From NCBI GenBank assembly GCA_948567375.1, contig OX419759.1, positions 18,940,744 to 19,004,743 of the forward strand: a stretch of 64,000 nt of DNA, given 5' to 3'. Below the pieces are notes generated by a model. The model ran no database searches and was not told the DNA's origin. It worked only from the letters and a program-made list of their open reading frames with translations. This document shows, piece after piece, positions 47,253-58,389 of this stretch. Source of the stretch: Lunularia cruciata (lineage: Eukaryota > Streptophyta > Marchantiopsida > Lunulariales > Lunulariaceae). How positions within the stretch are numbered: position 1 is the stretch's first letter; the number at the start of each line of letters is the position of its first letter. The position numbers and the translations under genes were made by a program.

Positions 47253-48599
47253 TGAGAAAAATGAGAGTCAATGAGCAATCAAGTGCAAGAGTTGAGGGTT
47301 TTGATAGTATCTCCAAGCTTAACTGATCATTGGTACATTTGATCATGGTCTTAGATTTTCCTAAGAGTGATTGTGTGTAGAAGCCATGTTTGAGTCGATA
47401 CAAATTTGGTAGTGAGGCAAATGATGTATGGAAGCATTGGCTAAATTTCTAAGAATTGAGTTAATTTGAGATAGTGGGTGTTTTATTTGAGCCCAACAGA
47501 TGAAACCTAGGTCAATTTGGTACAAACTGAGCCTAAAGTGCAGAATTGAAGGTGAATTTTGGAACTCATCTCCTCAAATTAGGGATTCATAGATCCCCAT
47601 CCTCTCCTAATTTGGCTTGAGTTGATAGTTAGCAAAGGATTTGGTGGTCAACCAACTATAGAGGAAGTGCATTAGATTGGTAGAGGTTTTCTAGATTTGG
47701 AGGTCAAGTTGGTAAAGGTTGCCCAAATTGCCTTAGTTGGTGCTCGAGTTGGTGAAGGTTGACCAAATTTGGAGAGGGTTTGAATTGGCAAGAAGAAAGG
47801 CCTCATTTTGCTAAATTTTGGTGTTTAGAGATGTTTCAAGACAAATGGTTGTGGGCTAGAGAGACTACAAAGGCCTAAAAGTGCCAACAAGCTAGCTTAT
47901 TACTATGAGGCTAGCTAGTTTAGATTAATTTTTTATAGTTTTTGGCCATCACGTGGCAAAATCTACTCACCTTTCTAGATTGTGTGCAACAGAGTTTGAA
48001 CCTATATATTTGCTTCCTAGATTGGTGCCCTAGTCAATTGGTCCACTTTCACTTGTTGTCTTAATAATTGGTAAATTAATAATTGGTACCTATACACATG
48101 TAGCTTTGGCTAGGAGAGGCAGTTTGATCCATCCTTGGTGATCTTGGTAGCTCAGGAGTAGTTAGATACTCCTAATATATCAAATGCAAAAATGGTGATA
48201 GAGTTAATCTGGTGTTGATTTATGATATGGAGTGATTTGTTTAGACTTCTTGTGATTGCACTTGCTCCATTTCTACTTCCTATTTGTGTAAGGTGCTTTG
48301 ACTATAGAGTGTTGGTGCTCTGGTGTGCTCTTGGTAGTGAGGTTGGAGTGATGACCAATCAAATTACTTATGTTTCTCTTTGGTGAGGTAGGACGTAATG
48401 ACCTATAGACCATGAGAGTGTGTGTTGTGACATCAAGTTGCAAGTTGTCATTTCCCCTAATGTAGTTGTTTCAATTAGAGCTACATTAGTGAGTGGTGTT
48501 AGTTGGTGGTGCCACTTGGTGGTCATCCTTGGTGGTTATAGTTGTGGTTTGAGTTACATTGTGACAATAGAGTTCTTTGGGGATTCCAAAGGAGATTTT

Positions 48600-49640
48600 A
48601 TTGCAATATAAAATGGATTTACATGAAGTAGTGTTTGGTATCAACTTGTATCTCAAGTCCTAATAAGGGAGAAAATTGACTCCAATTTGGAGTTTGATAC
48701 AAGAGTTGATTTAGTTGAGAGTGTACCTAATGTGTTCAAGTCATTTTTGTGGAACATGGACAAGATTTATGGGGCCTCCAAAGGCCCAAGCATTACTTTG
48801 GTACAATGGGTACCATTGAGTTGGACAACTTCATCCAAGAATTTGATAGTTAGTGTGATCTGCAGCAAATGCAAAACCCAACTTTTTTCACACTCTTCAT
48901 GGCATGGAAAGGGTTGTTTTAGCACTTGGAGAGTCCACCAATGGATAACTATCATGAGTTTAGGAGAGTTCACTTGGAGGAGATTGAGTTATGGAGACAA
49001 TATTGGTCTTTGAACTACATCTCCATCACTTCAAGCTCAATTGCTAGGAGTAGATTGGTAATATCTACAAGTTCTAGCACTACTAATGTTGGTGTATCCA
49101 ATGGATGTGCATTAGTTAGAGATGGTGCTACTATGAGTGTAGGTATTGCTACAAAGAGGTGGTGCAATAATGGTATTTAGTTCTATGGTGGAGTTCTTCT
49201 TGTTCTTGAAGCAAAACTATCAAGTGTGGGTTGACAAGCTAAGGAGCTTGTAGGAGTTCTAACGGATGGCTGGAAAGAGGCTATGCAAGGCATACACTTG
49301 CATGACATGGTTAATCAATTTCACTCAAGGAGTTATTGAGGCCCAAGTAGTCTATTTTTGGTATAGGATCCTAGACAAGGAGTTATGATATAGAGTATGT
49401 GATGCTACATTGTTACATGCTACATGACCTACTTTGGCGGTGGTGTTTAATTTGATTGAGCACATTGAGCTCAATATGGTGGAGGAGAGAGTGGTGACAT
49501 TTGGATTTGGTAGGGAGAATTCATCCACAATTGTTACTTCTTCTAGAGTACAATAGAGTTCATCACACCATGCTAGCTTCTGAGGGTAGAGTGGACAACC
49601 CAAATCTTATGGATCAAGTGGAGGGCATAGTGCCGCTAGA
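48600..49640 (+). pseudogene. G2 copy B gag, decayed
   Basis: It is colinear with 20822-19690 of copy A. Shared segments include LEFDTRVDLVES and the ELNMVEERVVTFGFG part. The gag call rests on its place before the zinc knuckle and protease. Confidence 0.6.
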
Positions 49641-49679
49641 CCCTTACCTTTATTTTTTGATCAATAGCAGCCAATGAGT

Positions 49680-50215
49680 GATGGTGTTGCTTGTTGGACT
49701 TATAGTGGACCTTACTACAAGAGAGAGTGCACTCAAGGCAATAGACATGATACCTCTAGTGCATCACAACCAAAATAAAGATAATGTGACCATTGCCATA
49801 GGATTTGGTCAACTAGTGATCAATGTTTTGACCTTCACTTGGAGTTATAGAGTGGTAGGGTTGTTATGGAAGGTGGTAGAGGAGCTCCAAATCATGGAGG
49901 ACAAGGTGGTATATGTGGTAGTAGAGGACCCACACTTGGTAGGGGTGTAGTACTTGCCCTTGGTTTTCATACAACCATGGCTACTCAAATTGAGCAATTG
50001 GAGAAAAGATTGGCTAGCATGGCCATAGATCAGAGGAGATTAGATTTGGATGTTGAAGCTTCCACCTCTTATGCTAATGATAGAGATATCTTGGACTTTG
50101 TGTGCGGAGTAACCCAAGTAGATGCATCTATTGCATTGACTAGGACTATAGTATGTGCTCTAGAGCCTAGAGGAGCATCAATGGACCCACAAAGAGGAGA
50201 GGTTGGTAGATAGGT
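49680..50215 (+). pseudogene. G2 copy B zinc knuckle and following linker
   Basis: A CCHC-derived knuckle lies at 49785-49826 (CDHCHRIWSTSDQC, with the His changed to Ser). A 115-codon open stretch follows, containing QIEQLEKRLASMAIDQRRLD, which could form a coiled coil. It is colinear with copy A at 9936-9453. Bases 50216-50730 are decayed linker. Confidence 0.6.
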
Positions 50216-50734
50216 AAGACTTTCGTAATCTTTTACCACTCTTTAAGGCACTACATATGACATCTATGGCTCCTAGATATCCTAGTGTAGGTGTGGTAGG
50301 TGATAATGGAGTGCATGATGGACTAGATGCTAGTCAACCACGTACTACTACATAGATTGAGTCTAGCAAAATGTTGGGGGTGGCTCAATTAATTATATGC
50401 TTCCTTTTTTCCCAACCAATGATCTACTTACATTGGAAGTTGACCTAACTCTTTTAGTGTTTTGATTGGCTACCACACTTTGTGAGAGTAGGGATGATGT
50501 GGTTCTTGCTTCTAGAGCAGATGTAGTTGATAATAGAGCTAACTTGGTTGAGGAGCATGGGATCTATTCAACAACTAGTGGTTTATGGTAGGCAATAACA
50601 ACTAGATTGGAGGAGTTATCAACTAGACGTATCTTTGAGTGAGCTCGGTTCACATTTGGAGTTATCTTATTGGATAACCAAAGGAGGATTTGATGGGACC
50701 TTCAAAGAAAGTCTACACACCATAGAAGGTCTTA

Positions 50735-51380
50735 TTAGACTTTGGTGCATAACCCCTTATATTGGGAAAGGATATAGTTGTTGGTCTTGAGCTATAGAAG
50801 ACCAATATAGAAGGTGTCCATTTTGGATCTAAATATCTCTAGGTTCTACATAGTACATCACATGTGGAGAGCTCATTGTCCAAATTTAGTCCAATCATCC
50901 AACTAATAGCTTTATGGTGAAAGCTTAGGCCATTGCGGCAATAGTAGAGTCATATGATGTGCTAATTTATGGTAGAGTGGTGTTATATCCCACTGATCTT
51001 AGTGTTAACTATTGGGAGGAGACAACTTCCTATAGACCAGGTTGGCAGTCAAGTGAGGGATAAGCATGTCACCTAGCAATATGCTATAGTAGTGGCAGTC
51101 TTTGCTCACTATAATGAAACACCATGGCATTAGTTCAACTTTCATTGGTTCCATTCCTTGGCTTGGTGACTTATTAGAGGGAAATGCCCATGCGGAGAAT
51201 ACTCTAGTACCAAAGGAGATCACTTGGATTTGGAGTATGAGTGGGATCGTTCCATTCACTTTGGATGTTCCATTATGGAGTTTTGAGAAGGCATAGCAAT
51301 AGCATGTGGATCAATTGGTGCAATAGGCTTGGAGTAGAGCCCTTGTACCACCAAGAGACCAATGTAAGGATGAGTCTCTA
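50735..51380 (+). pseudogene. G2 copy B aspartic protease and linker
   Basis: VLLDFGA followed by a stop and PLILGK marks the retropepsin active site; copy A has the intact DSGA. The linker (SYDVLIYGRVVLYP-like, then NYWEETTSYRPGWQSSEG with stops) precedes the methyltransferase, as in copy A. Confidence 0.7.
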
Positions 51381-51448
51381 GAGTCTATTACCTTGTCATC
51401 TTTGGATACCATGCTCATTGATGGCAATATCCAATAAAGAAAGTATGT

Positions 51449-52350
51449 TTATTAGATTTGTTTAGTGGGATTAGCATTGGACTAGTTGCGGTACTACATG
51501 CAAATATAGGAAAAAGAGGTACTTCTATATGGAGAGAGATGAGATTACTAAGAAAGTCTCTCTAGATCATATGGCACACTTGGCCCATTGGTATCTTGAG
51601 TTATTACCAATGTTAGTAATCATTGGTTATTAGAAGACCCTACCGGACATTTCCGTGTTGGGGCATAGGATTTAGAGAGACATGGTCCGCTTCATTTGGT
51701 GATTTTTGGATGGCCATGTTAGGGATATACCCATTATAAACAAGGTCATGGTCTATAGGATATCCATTTTGGTATGTTTTGGAAGATGTTATGTATACTA
51801 CAACATCTCTAGGTTCATCAGTCCATTTCTCTAACCTACATTTTGGAGAATGTTCATTTGATGGGGGATTCATGTACATAGGTAGTGACAAGCACACATC
51901 AAGTCCATTCTTGGATGGGACCTACCATGTTGTTAGATGCAGCCAGAGTGGGATCATGGGTTCATCATCTTTATCTTTTGTAGACAAACCTCTTACTTAA
52001 AGAGGTTCTATAGTGTGCTTATGATGAGATTCAATGACTAGACCACTTTATTATTGATGACATTTTGGATGTTGGGCACCAGTCTCACATGGTGATAGTG
52101 GGTGATAAGTCACCTATGGCAATGGTGAACCTTGTTGGACAACCCAAAGCCGCTTTACCCACAATTATGAGTTTCCCAAGTTTCCCAAATCTTGGACTTG
52201 TTTGGGACTCATAGTTATAGTAATTGGTGGAGCCAATGTTGATGAGAAAGAGCATGCAATGGGTTTTCATATTAGTATTACCACTATTATAGTAGTGTCA
52301 GAGGAATCCAAGTGTCAAGTGTTAGGTTAGTCTATGGACTTGCATTGTGA
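51449..52350 (+). pseudogene. Retrotransposon-borne C5 cytosine DNA methyltransferase domain (G2 copy B, decayed)
   Basis: Motif I is LLDLFSGISIGLVAVLHA (51449 on). A frameshift follows, then RYFYMERDE. Motif IV is VIFGWPC (catalytic Pro-Cys codons 51714-51719), followed by TAG at 51720-51722. Motif VI is LENV (51843-51854). A motif VIII-like DAARVGSWVHHLYL starts at 51936. Late motifs are HAMGFHISIT and LG-stop-SMDLHC (to about 52350). Spacing and order match copy A and the C5-methyltransferase fold. The domain sits between protease and RT in the same orientation. At least eight stops make it inactive. Together with copy A it shows the domain belongs to the family rather than being a chance insertion. 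Confidence 0.85.
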
Positions 52351-52929
52351 GCCTTAGCTTGGCAGAGCAGTATATGATGCACTTGATAGGCATCACCACT
52401 CGGCTACTTGTGAGCTTTGTGCCTCTTGAGATGATTCAAGCACATGTTAGATGTGATGGACTGAGTGGGCAAGGTATTCTTGGGACACAACCAATGGCTA
52501 CTAGTGAGAATGGTCTACTTGAGGTCCATCTAAGTGAGCATTGTCTACTTGGGATACAACTAGAAGACATATAGAACTTGCAACTAGAGTAGTGAGAGTT
52601 TTCCACACTAAGGTTGAGGACTCTAATGGTTGGAAGCATGACATTATTGCTCCCAAGGGTGTAGTGTAGCAGCTAGTTAGTGCATCTTCCACTCCTATAT
52701 CAATTATAGAGGATATTTAGGAGCCAAACATTAGACCTAAGCTTACAAGAGGAGAAAGACAAAGAGTTTGGAGGTTCTTGAGGAGCTACGTGTGTTGTTT
52801 GCCTTTAGTATGAAGGATTTGGGTGCTCTAAAAGGACTTGGTATTCAGATTGAGCTTACGAGTGATACACAAATTTTTTGACATCCCTACAGATGTAATG
52901 ACATGGAGAGAGTGTTGATTTAGAGTCTG

Positions 52930-53790
52930 AATAGAGACCTTTTTTATGTTAGTTTGGTAGAGATTTCACATGTAGAGTATGCTTCAACTAGAATGATGCT
53001 AGCCAAGATGGATATGCATGACAATTACACAAATAGGAAAATGTGTGTAGATTACCGTCCTATCAATCAATAGACTAGGGCTTATCAATATACCATGCCA
53101 ACATCGAAGGTGATCTTTGATACAATGGGGCATGCAAAGGTCTTTAGTACTTTGGATCTTTGAGCAAGATATCATCAATTTCCATTCAAGGAGGAAGACA
53201 AGTCCAATATATCATTTTGGGCTATTGATCCTCATATTAAGGATAAATTATATGAGTCAATGTTCTTACCATTTGGGTTAAAGAATGCTCTGTCTAGTTC
53301 TAGAGGGTCATGGACAAGATCCTAATAAGATTAGATTTTGCTCAATGTTATATTGATGAAATTTTGGTCCATAATACTTTTATGGAGGAGCATGAGAGAC
53401 ATTTGTTGGAGGTGTTTGAGAGGTTGAGATTTCATGGACTCAAATTATATCCTAGGAAGTGTAGATTCTTCCATGAGCAGGTTGAGTATTTGGGTCTTAT
53501 TATCCACCATAGAGGACTTAGTGTTCAACAAACCAAGGTGGAGGCTATTGCATGTATTCCTCAACCTACAGATTTGAATAGAGTGCAAGCATTCCTTGGT
53601 TTGGTGAACTTCTATCATCGGTATGTTAGAGGATTTAGCGCCATTGCCAAGGCCTTGAAAAAGATGACCAAACTTATACATGAGTGGTGTTGGGAAGATG
53701 AGCCAAAGAGAGTTTTTTTAGAGCTCAAGGAGAGGTTAACATATACTTCTATTCTTAGGAGATTGATTGGAGGATGACCATTCTAGGTTC
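52930..53790 (+). pseudogene. G2 copy B reverse transcriptase, decayed
   Basis: MCVDYRPINQ (about 53041-53070), KVFSTLDL (about 53140-53160), MFLPFGLKNA (about 53261-53290) and the active-site box YIDEILVHN (53350-53376) follow the RT order. A 155-codon open stretch (53310-53777) continues into the connection with VEYLGLIIHHRGLS and RVQAFLGLVNFYHRYVRGF. The active site reads Y-I-D-E, so the second catalytic Asp is Glu. Confidence 0.85.
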
Positions 53791-54160
53791 ATACTGATTG
53801 GAGTACACTGGGGCTTGTAGCAATGCTCATCCAACAAGATGATGAGGAGGATTTTGTGGTGGCCTATGCTAGTTGCTTTAAAATTTCAGCAAAGGCAAAA
53901 TATAGTTCATATGAGGGAGAGTGCTTGGCAACAATATGAGTAGTAGCACATTTTTATTTTATTTATTTGGTAACCCCTTCACTTTAATCATTGATCATCA
54001 ACCATTGAAGTGGTTGATGGAGTCTAACAAGCTTTCAAGGAAGCTTGCATGATGGTCTCTGATTTTACAAGAGAATGATTTCACGGTTATTTATAAACCT
54101 AGAGTGGTGAATTGTGATATAGATGGGTTGAATATAAACTCATATTCTAGCTAGAAAGAT
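53790..54160 (+). pseudogene. G2 copy B RNase H, decayed
   Basis: HTDWSTLGLVAMLIQQDD near 53790-53850, then YASCF and KYSSYEGECLAT near 53860-53935, and a damaged TDHQPL-like part (IIDHQPLKWLM) near 53985-54020. The catalytic Asp of T-D-W-S and Glu of Y-E-G-E are still encoded. Confidence 0.75.
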
Positions 54161-54199
54161 CAGACCATAGCACATTGCCATGGTGAGACAGATGAGGAG

Positions 54200-55400
54200 A
54201 TAGTGGTAGGTTGGCATGCAAAAATCTTTTTATGTATATTTTTTTAAGGCCTTGGTAGTATCTTTCTCAACACATACATGAGGAGTTTTTGAGGTCACAA
54301 TCCAAAGGGTGGAGATATTAGTATAGGTCAGTGAGACATAGTGATGATGTCTTAATGATGGATTATCTTTGCACTAGTGTTATGGGTGGCATAGTTGTTG
54401 CCAAGGAGAGAGTGTTCTTCAACAAGCCATGCGGTTTAGATTGGAGGGAAAATACCTTCTTTGTGTATGGGAGGATGATAGACTATGAGTAGTATCATTT
54501 TCATCTTAGAGACCACAGTTGGTACATCATGCTCATAAGGAGTTAAAATACTTTGGAGTCAAGTATACATATAGCTTACTCTAAATTCATTATTAGTAGC
54601 ATGTTCCGATATACATTATTTTGTTGCTAGATGTATGGTTTGTGACCGAGTTAGAGCATCATTTAATGCTACTCTGCCACAATTACACCCATTACCCATC
54701 ATGGGATTGTGTTATCATAGGAGTTTGGACTTTGTTAGACCTTTACCATTGATTGTGAGATATCATTGATATGTTTTGGTTATAGTGGAGCACTTTTCCA
54801 AATGGATTGAGTTGGTGACACTTCCTAAAAATAGAGTAAAAGGATGGCTTACTCATTCTTGGATTGAATTCTTAGTCATTTTGGTGCACTAGTTGAAGTT
54901 TTGACTGTATAGAGTTCTTGGGGGATTTTCAAATCTTGTGTGAAAAGGCCTTGATTGATCATCGTACCCCCTCCCAAGATCACCTTGAGGCAGATGGTTT
55001 AGTAGAGATAGTGGTTCACCCAATGAAGAGAGGATTATGTAAGTATGGTTTGCAGAGAGGCCACCTTGGAGATTGGGATCTCCAATTACCTTGGTTGGCC
55101 ATGGGCTATTGGTTCAGCTGGCAAGCTTCCTTATCATCCTTCTCTCCTTACTTTCTATTCTATGGATGAGATCAAGATTTACCTATAGCCATTCATCATG
55201 ATGTTATTATAGTTTTGGACTTGGATGATCCAAATGTATGGGTGAGCCCATGTTCTCAATGAGCAAAGATCTTTTGGGGAGTGATATCTAAAGCCTTTGA
55301 GAACATAACAATTTCTCAACATAGGGATACCTTATGCTATGCTACTATTCAAGGAGTAGTTTATAAACCTTCAATCCATTGATTTCATTCCATGTGACTC
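54200..55400 (+). pseudogene. G2 copy B integrase, decayed
   Basis: The zinc-region end CMVCDRVRASFNATLPQL starts at about 54632. The core start is SLDFVRPLPL near 54720, then VEHFSKWIELVTLPK near 54785-54830. The second catalytic Asp region (near 54900) is lost in a small deletion with a stop. The third catalytic region is LEADGLVE near 54985, and PWLAMGYWFS...SFSPYFLFYG ends the core near 55169. Confidence 0.75.
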
Positions 55401-55577
55401 TATATATCTATTATAGACTCACGGATGACACTTGATGTTACTACAAGCTACACTATCTTGAGAGTGCATGAGGTTTTGATTTCCAAAGTCCTTGTGTTGG
55501 AAGGACATGATAGTGTTGTTTGGAAGGATCATGTGTGCAATTATGCACCATGCTACCTCCCAAACATTGATAACACT

Positions 55578-55730
55578 ATGGACCCAAGCTTGGAGCGTAT
55601 GTTATGTGGCTCTTCTGGTGGTGATGCTATTATGTTGGTGTATGATAGTTGTTTGAGAGGATTGCATATGGTCTGTTTGACTTCTTCTCACGATGGTTCC
55701 TCAAGGACAGCGGTTATCTCCTAGATGTAC
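55578..55730 (+). pseudogene. PHD finger (C4HC3) at the C-terminus of the G2 polyprotein, decayed
   Basis: After the integrase, the frame reads LCGSSGGDAIMLVYDSCLRG, then LHMVCLT. After a +1 shift it reads VPQGQRLSPRCT, ending near 55730. Spacing is that of a PHD finger: C-x2-(Ser), x8, (Tyr)-x2-C-x4-H-x2-C, then (Ser)-x2-C. Cys1, Cys4, His5, Cys6 and Cys8 are still encoded. The Ser, Tyr and Ser at the other three positions are TCT, TAT and TCT, each one base from a Cys codon. PHD fingers commonly read histone H3 tails; guiding integration is an inference. Copy A lacks this region in the window. Confidence 0.72.
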
Positions 55731-55901
55731 TTGACCTACAGCAAGTTTACCCTTTATGTGGTATAGATTGCAGGCAGGAGACTAAGGATGGGTTTGATAG
55801 CACTTGGCCTCCTGATCTTTGTCCATCATAGGGCATATAATGTACTTGGAGTAGATGGCTATTTGGATTTGTAAAACTCTAACTGCCAACTAGGGGGTGA
55901 T

Positions 55902-56448
55902 TGTGGCACTTTAAAGTTCATGTATGACGTATATGTGAGTTGTGCTTCTATAGTTTATGATGTTGACGGCAATGTATATTGTGTAATGATGTATATATGC
56001 ACAATAGTTGTCATGACATTTATAGCGCTAAAGTTAGTTTGCTAGAACGTTGGAGTGGTAATGTTGGCAATCAAAGTATTTTGGTTGTTACTCTTGGACT
56101 ACTTGTTGGTAGCCATATTTCATGTTAGAGATATTGATCACATGGTGGGACCCACTATCACATGCACCGTTTGCATTGTCGGGATGTGTCATCAATGGTG
56201 TCGTAAAGGATGGAGACCTAGGTCGAGCAGAGTGGTATATCTCCAAAATGCAACTCCAAAGAGCTCACTTCTTTCATTTTGAGCCTTCAAATTCTTGCCT
56301 ATGGTGTATAGAGGTCGATGGGCATCATCTAGAGTCTAGTAGCTTGAGTGGGGGTGATTTGATTATAATAAATATTAAATTATTGAGTGAAGTATCAAAT
56401 ACATATCTGATTTGAATGTGATTTGAGAAAAATAATAAATTGATTATT
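55902..56448 (+). repeat. 3' LTR of G2 copy B
   Basis: It starts TGTGGCACTTTAAAG just after a purine tract (AGGGGGTGA, 55892-55900). It matches the 5' LTR from about 56050 on. The end near 56448 is set by where a second LTR-like start follows. Confidence 0.8.
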
Positions 56449-56530
56449 ATTGCACTTTAGAGTTTATTTATGTCATACATGTAAGTTGTGTTTCTTTAGT
56501 GTATGATGTTGATAACAATTTATATACACA
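56449..56530 (+). repeat. Second, truncated G2 LTR start in tandem
   Basis: TTGCACTTTAGAGTTTATTT and the following roughly 60 bases match the first 80 bases of the LTR starting at 55902. The two are directly head to tail with no internal sequence. Confidence 0.7.
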
Positions 56531-56546
56531 TCCGGAATGCTTCTTT

Positions 56547-56674
56547 CCATTGCAAAGGACAACATAGACGAGGTATTGACAATGTTATCTAGTGTGTATC
56601 ATACTGCATTCCATTGCAGGTCCATTGCAAAGGATAACATAGACGAGGTATTGACAATGTTATCGAGTGTGTAT
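56547..56674. repeat. 53-base direct repeat, two copies, 75-base period
   Basis: The unit from CCATTGCAAAGGA to AGTGTGTAT occurs at 56547-56599 and 56622-56674 with about two mismatches. Confidence 0.93.
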
Positions 56675-58389
56675 CCGGATATATAATTAAAACACTCGTA
56701 ACCATGCTACAAAAGAATTTAACTTTCAGGGCAAATATTGGTAATACAAGAAGTACGTGCCTTCCATTGTTACTCTATATAGAAAGTCCGTGGTAGTCAA
56801 TTGTACTGTGGTACAATGGGGAAATCCACAAATAAAATTTTCAAGGTTATTATGTTATGGAGATGCTAAGTATTTGCATCCTGCAAGGTTTCCCACCTGT
56901 GCGGGTGTGAAGGATTGAACGTCTCGGACCTAGGATTTCCGCATTTTCTAGCTACGAACTTTGATAGACGGCTGTCGACTAGAAGCATATATGACATACA
57001 TCTTAACACGCATGTAGAGGTCCAGAATTACGGAAGTGGTAACCGAGATCAAGTCATAAAGATACCTTTCATCTTTGAAGGACATCTGATTTAGTTTAGA
57101 CCGTTCAGGAAGATCTAAATCGTTGTTAAGCAACAGCACGGTCTCCAGATCTTTTGGAGCAACAAAGTCGCGAAGAAGCACTTACCAAAAGAAAGGAGAT
57201 TGTGGTTCGATGCTTCACCTTATTTCCAGTGGAGTGGAGCTTTGGGAGTCTTCACTTATAATGTCTTCTGATTATTCAGAGGGAGGTTATTTGGAGGCGA
57301 GGAAGCGACCTGTCATTGAACTTGGGCTATCCGAATGGCTAGAGGGGAAACATCTATTCTATCGTGGATAGTAATTTGGGAATTGCTTGCTCAACGTCAG
57401 ATTAGTCACTGTCATCTCTCCTTTAAAGTAGAAAGGACAGTGATTAGACGAAAGTAGTTTTTGGTCTAGTCTAACGTTGACACAATGCCGTACTTCGCTT
57501 ATCAGTTTGGTCCAAATCGGATTCACTCACCATCATGACCTGAAATGATCGTTATTTAGGCAAAGTCGAATGTGAAGAATTCTGCGTAAGCGAGAACCAA
57601 CAAAGTCTGTACAAAGGGTTTCTAATTTAGGTTGCACTCTCTGCGTAACGGAGTTACCACATGCTTTCCTGACGAAAAGCTCAAACTACTTCTTTCTTAA
57701 TATTGAAGATAATTGGTCCAAATCAAAATGCCATCCCAACGTTTCACGTCATTCTTCAGCTATTTTCACTACACATCTCAATATCAAAAAGTTATGCCAT
57801 CATTCTCATTTTAACCTCTGGCGATTTCATTGTACAAGCACGAATTATACCGTTCCGCTCAGCTGACTGATTTATGTCGCACATTACCCACGTCGCTCAT
57901 CTTTTTCATAGTTCTAACGATGAGATGAGTAGCACATATACCATACCCGAAAAAGCTCAGCATATAAAATTCTAGAGTGTGCTCCGTTGGAAGCAACGTA
58001 CACAGGTTGGAGTTGCTGAATGATTATCACCCCGGTCTACCGAGCAGCAACTAATATTGAATGACTTATCGCAGCTATCAGCTGAAGCATTGCAGTAACG
58101 ACAGGTACTCATGTTTGACTAGAATTGCATAGATGCCCATCTCCATAATAATCTCAAGAAACTGTGCAAACAGCGCAAACAGGTGTGGATAAAATCATAC
58201 CGTGAAAGCAGTAGTAAGTATCAAAAGAATGTTTGTTCAGTGAGTGTAGAATACAGCAACGGGCTGGAGCAATGCAATTCCGTAAGTAATTCCAGGTTTA
58301 AGTGGAATTGCATTGAGGCCCATATACAAGTAATGTCCCGACCAACAGAGCTGGCAAAAAGTGAAAGGAAAAGAACATGATTGTGTCTC
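56675..58389. other. Unique intergenic sequence, no confident gene
   Basis: It has higher GC than the transposon region. Short frames occur (for example minus 57181-56948), but none shows a domain. The left end must include the 3' flank of the MYB gene, though no clear poly(A) signal was identified close to its stop. Confidence 0.5.

Larger units (their letters stand above)
46844..56448 (+). mobile_element. Ty3/gypsy family G2 copy B, nearly full length, with methyltransferase and PHD finger
   Basis: LTRs at about 46844-47252 (5' end missing) and 55902-56448 bound a decayed polyprotein region. The order is gag, CCHC knuckle, protease, C5 DNA methyltransferase, RT, RNase H, integrase, PHD finger. 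Copy A (minus strand, split) is colinear from the LTR to past the methyltransferase. The leader (about 47253-48600) has no recognised gene. The many stops show it is old and inactive. Confidence 0.9.

Noticed and set aside
56948-57181. 77-codon minus-strand frame with a smooth amino-acid composition
   Set aside because: No recognised domain, no clear splice signals and no neighbouring exon.
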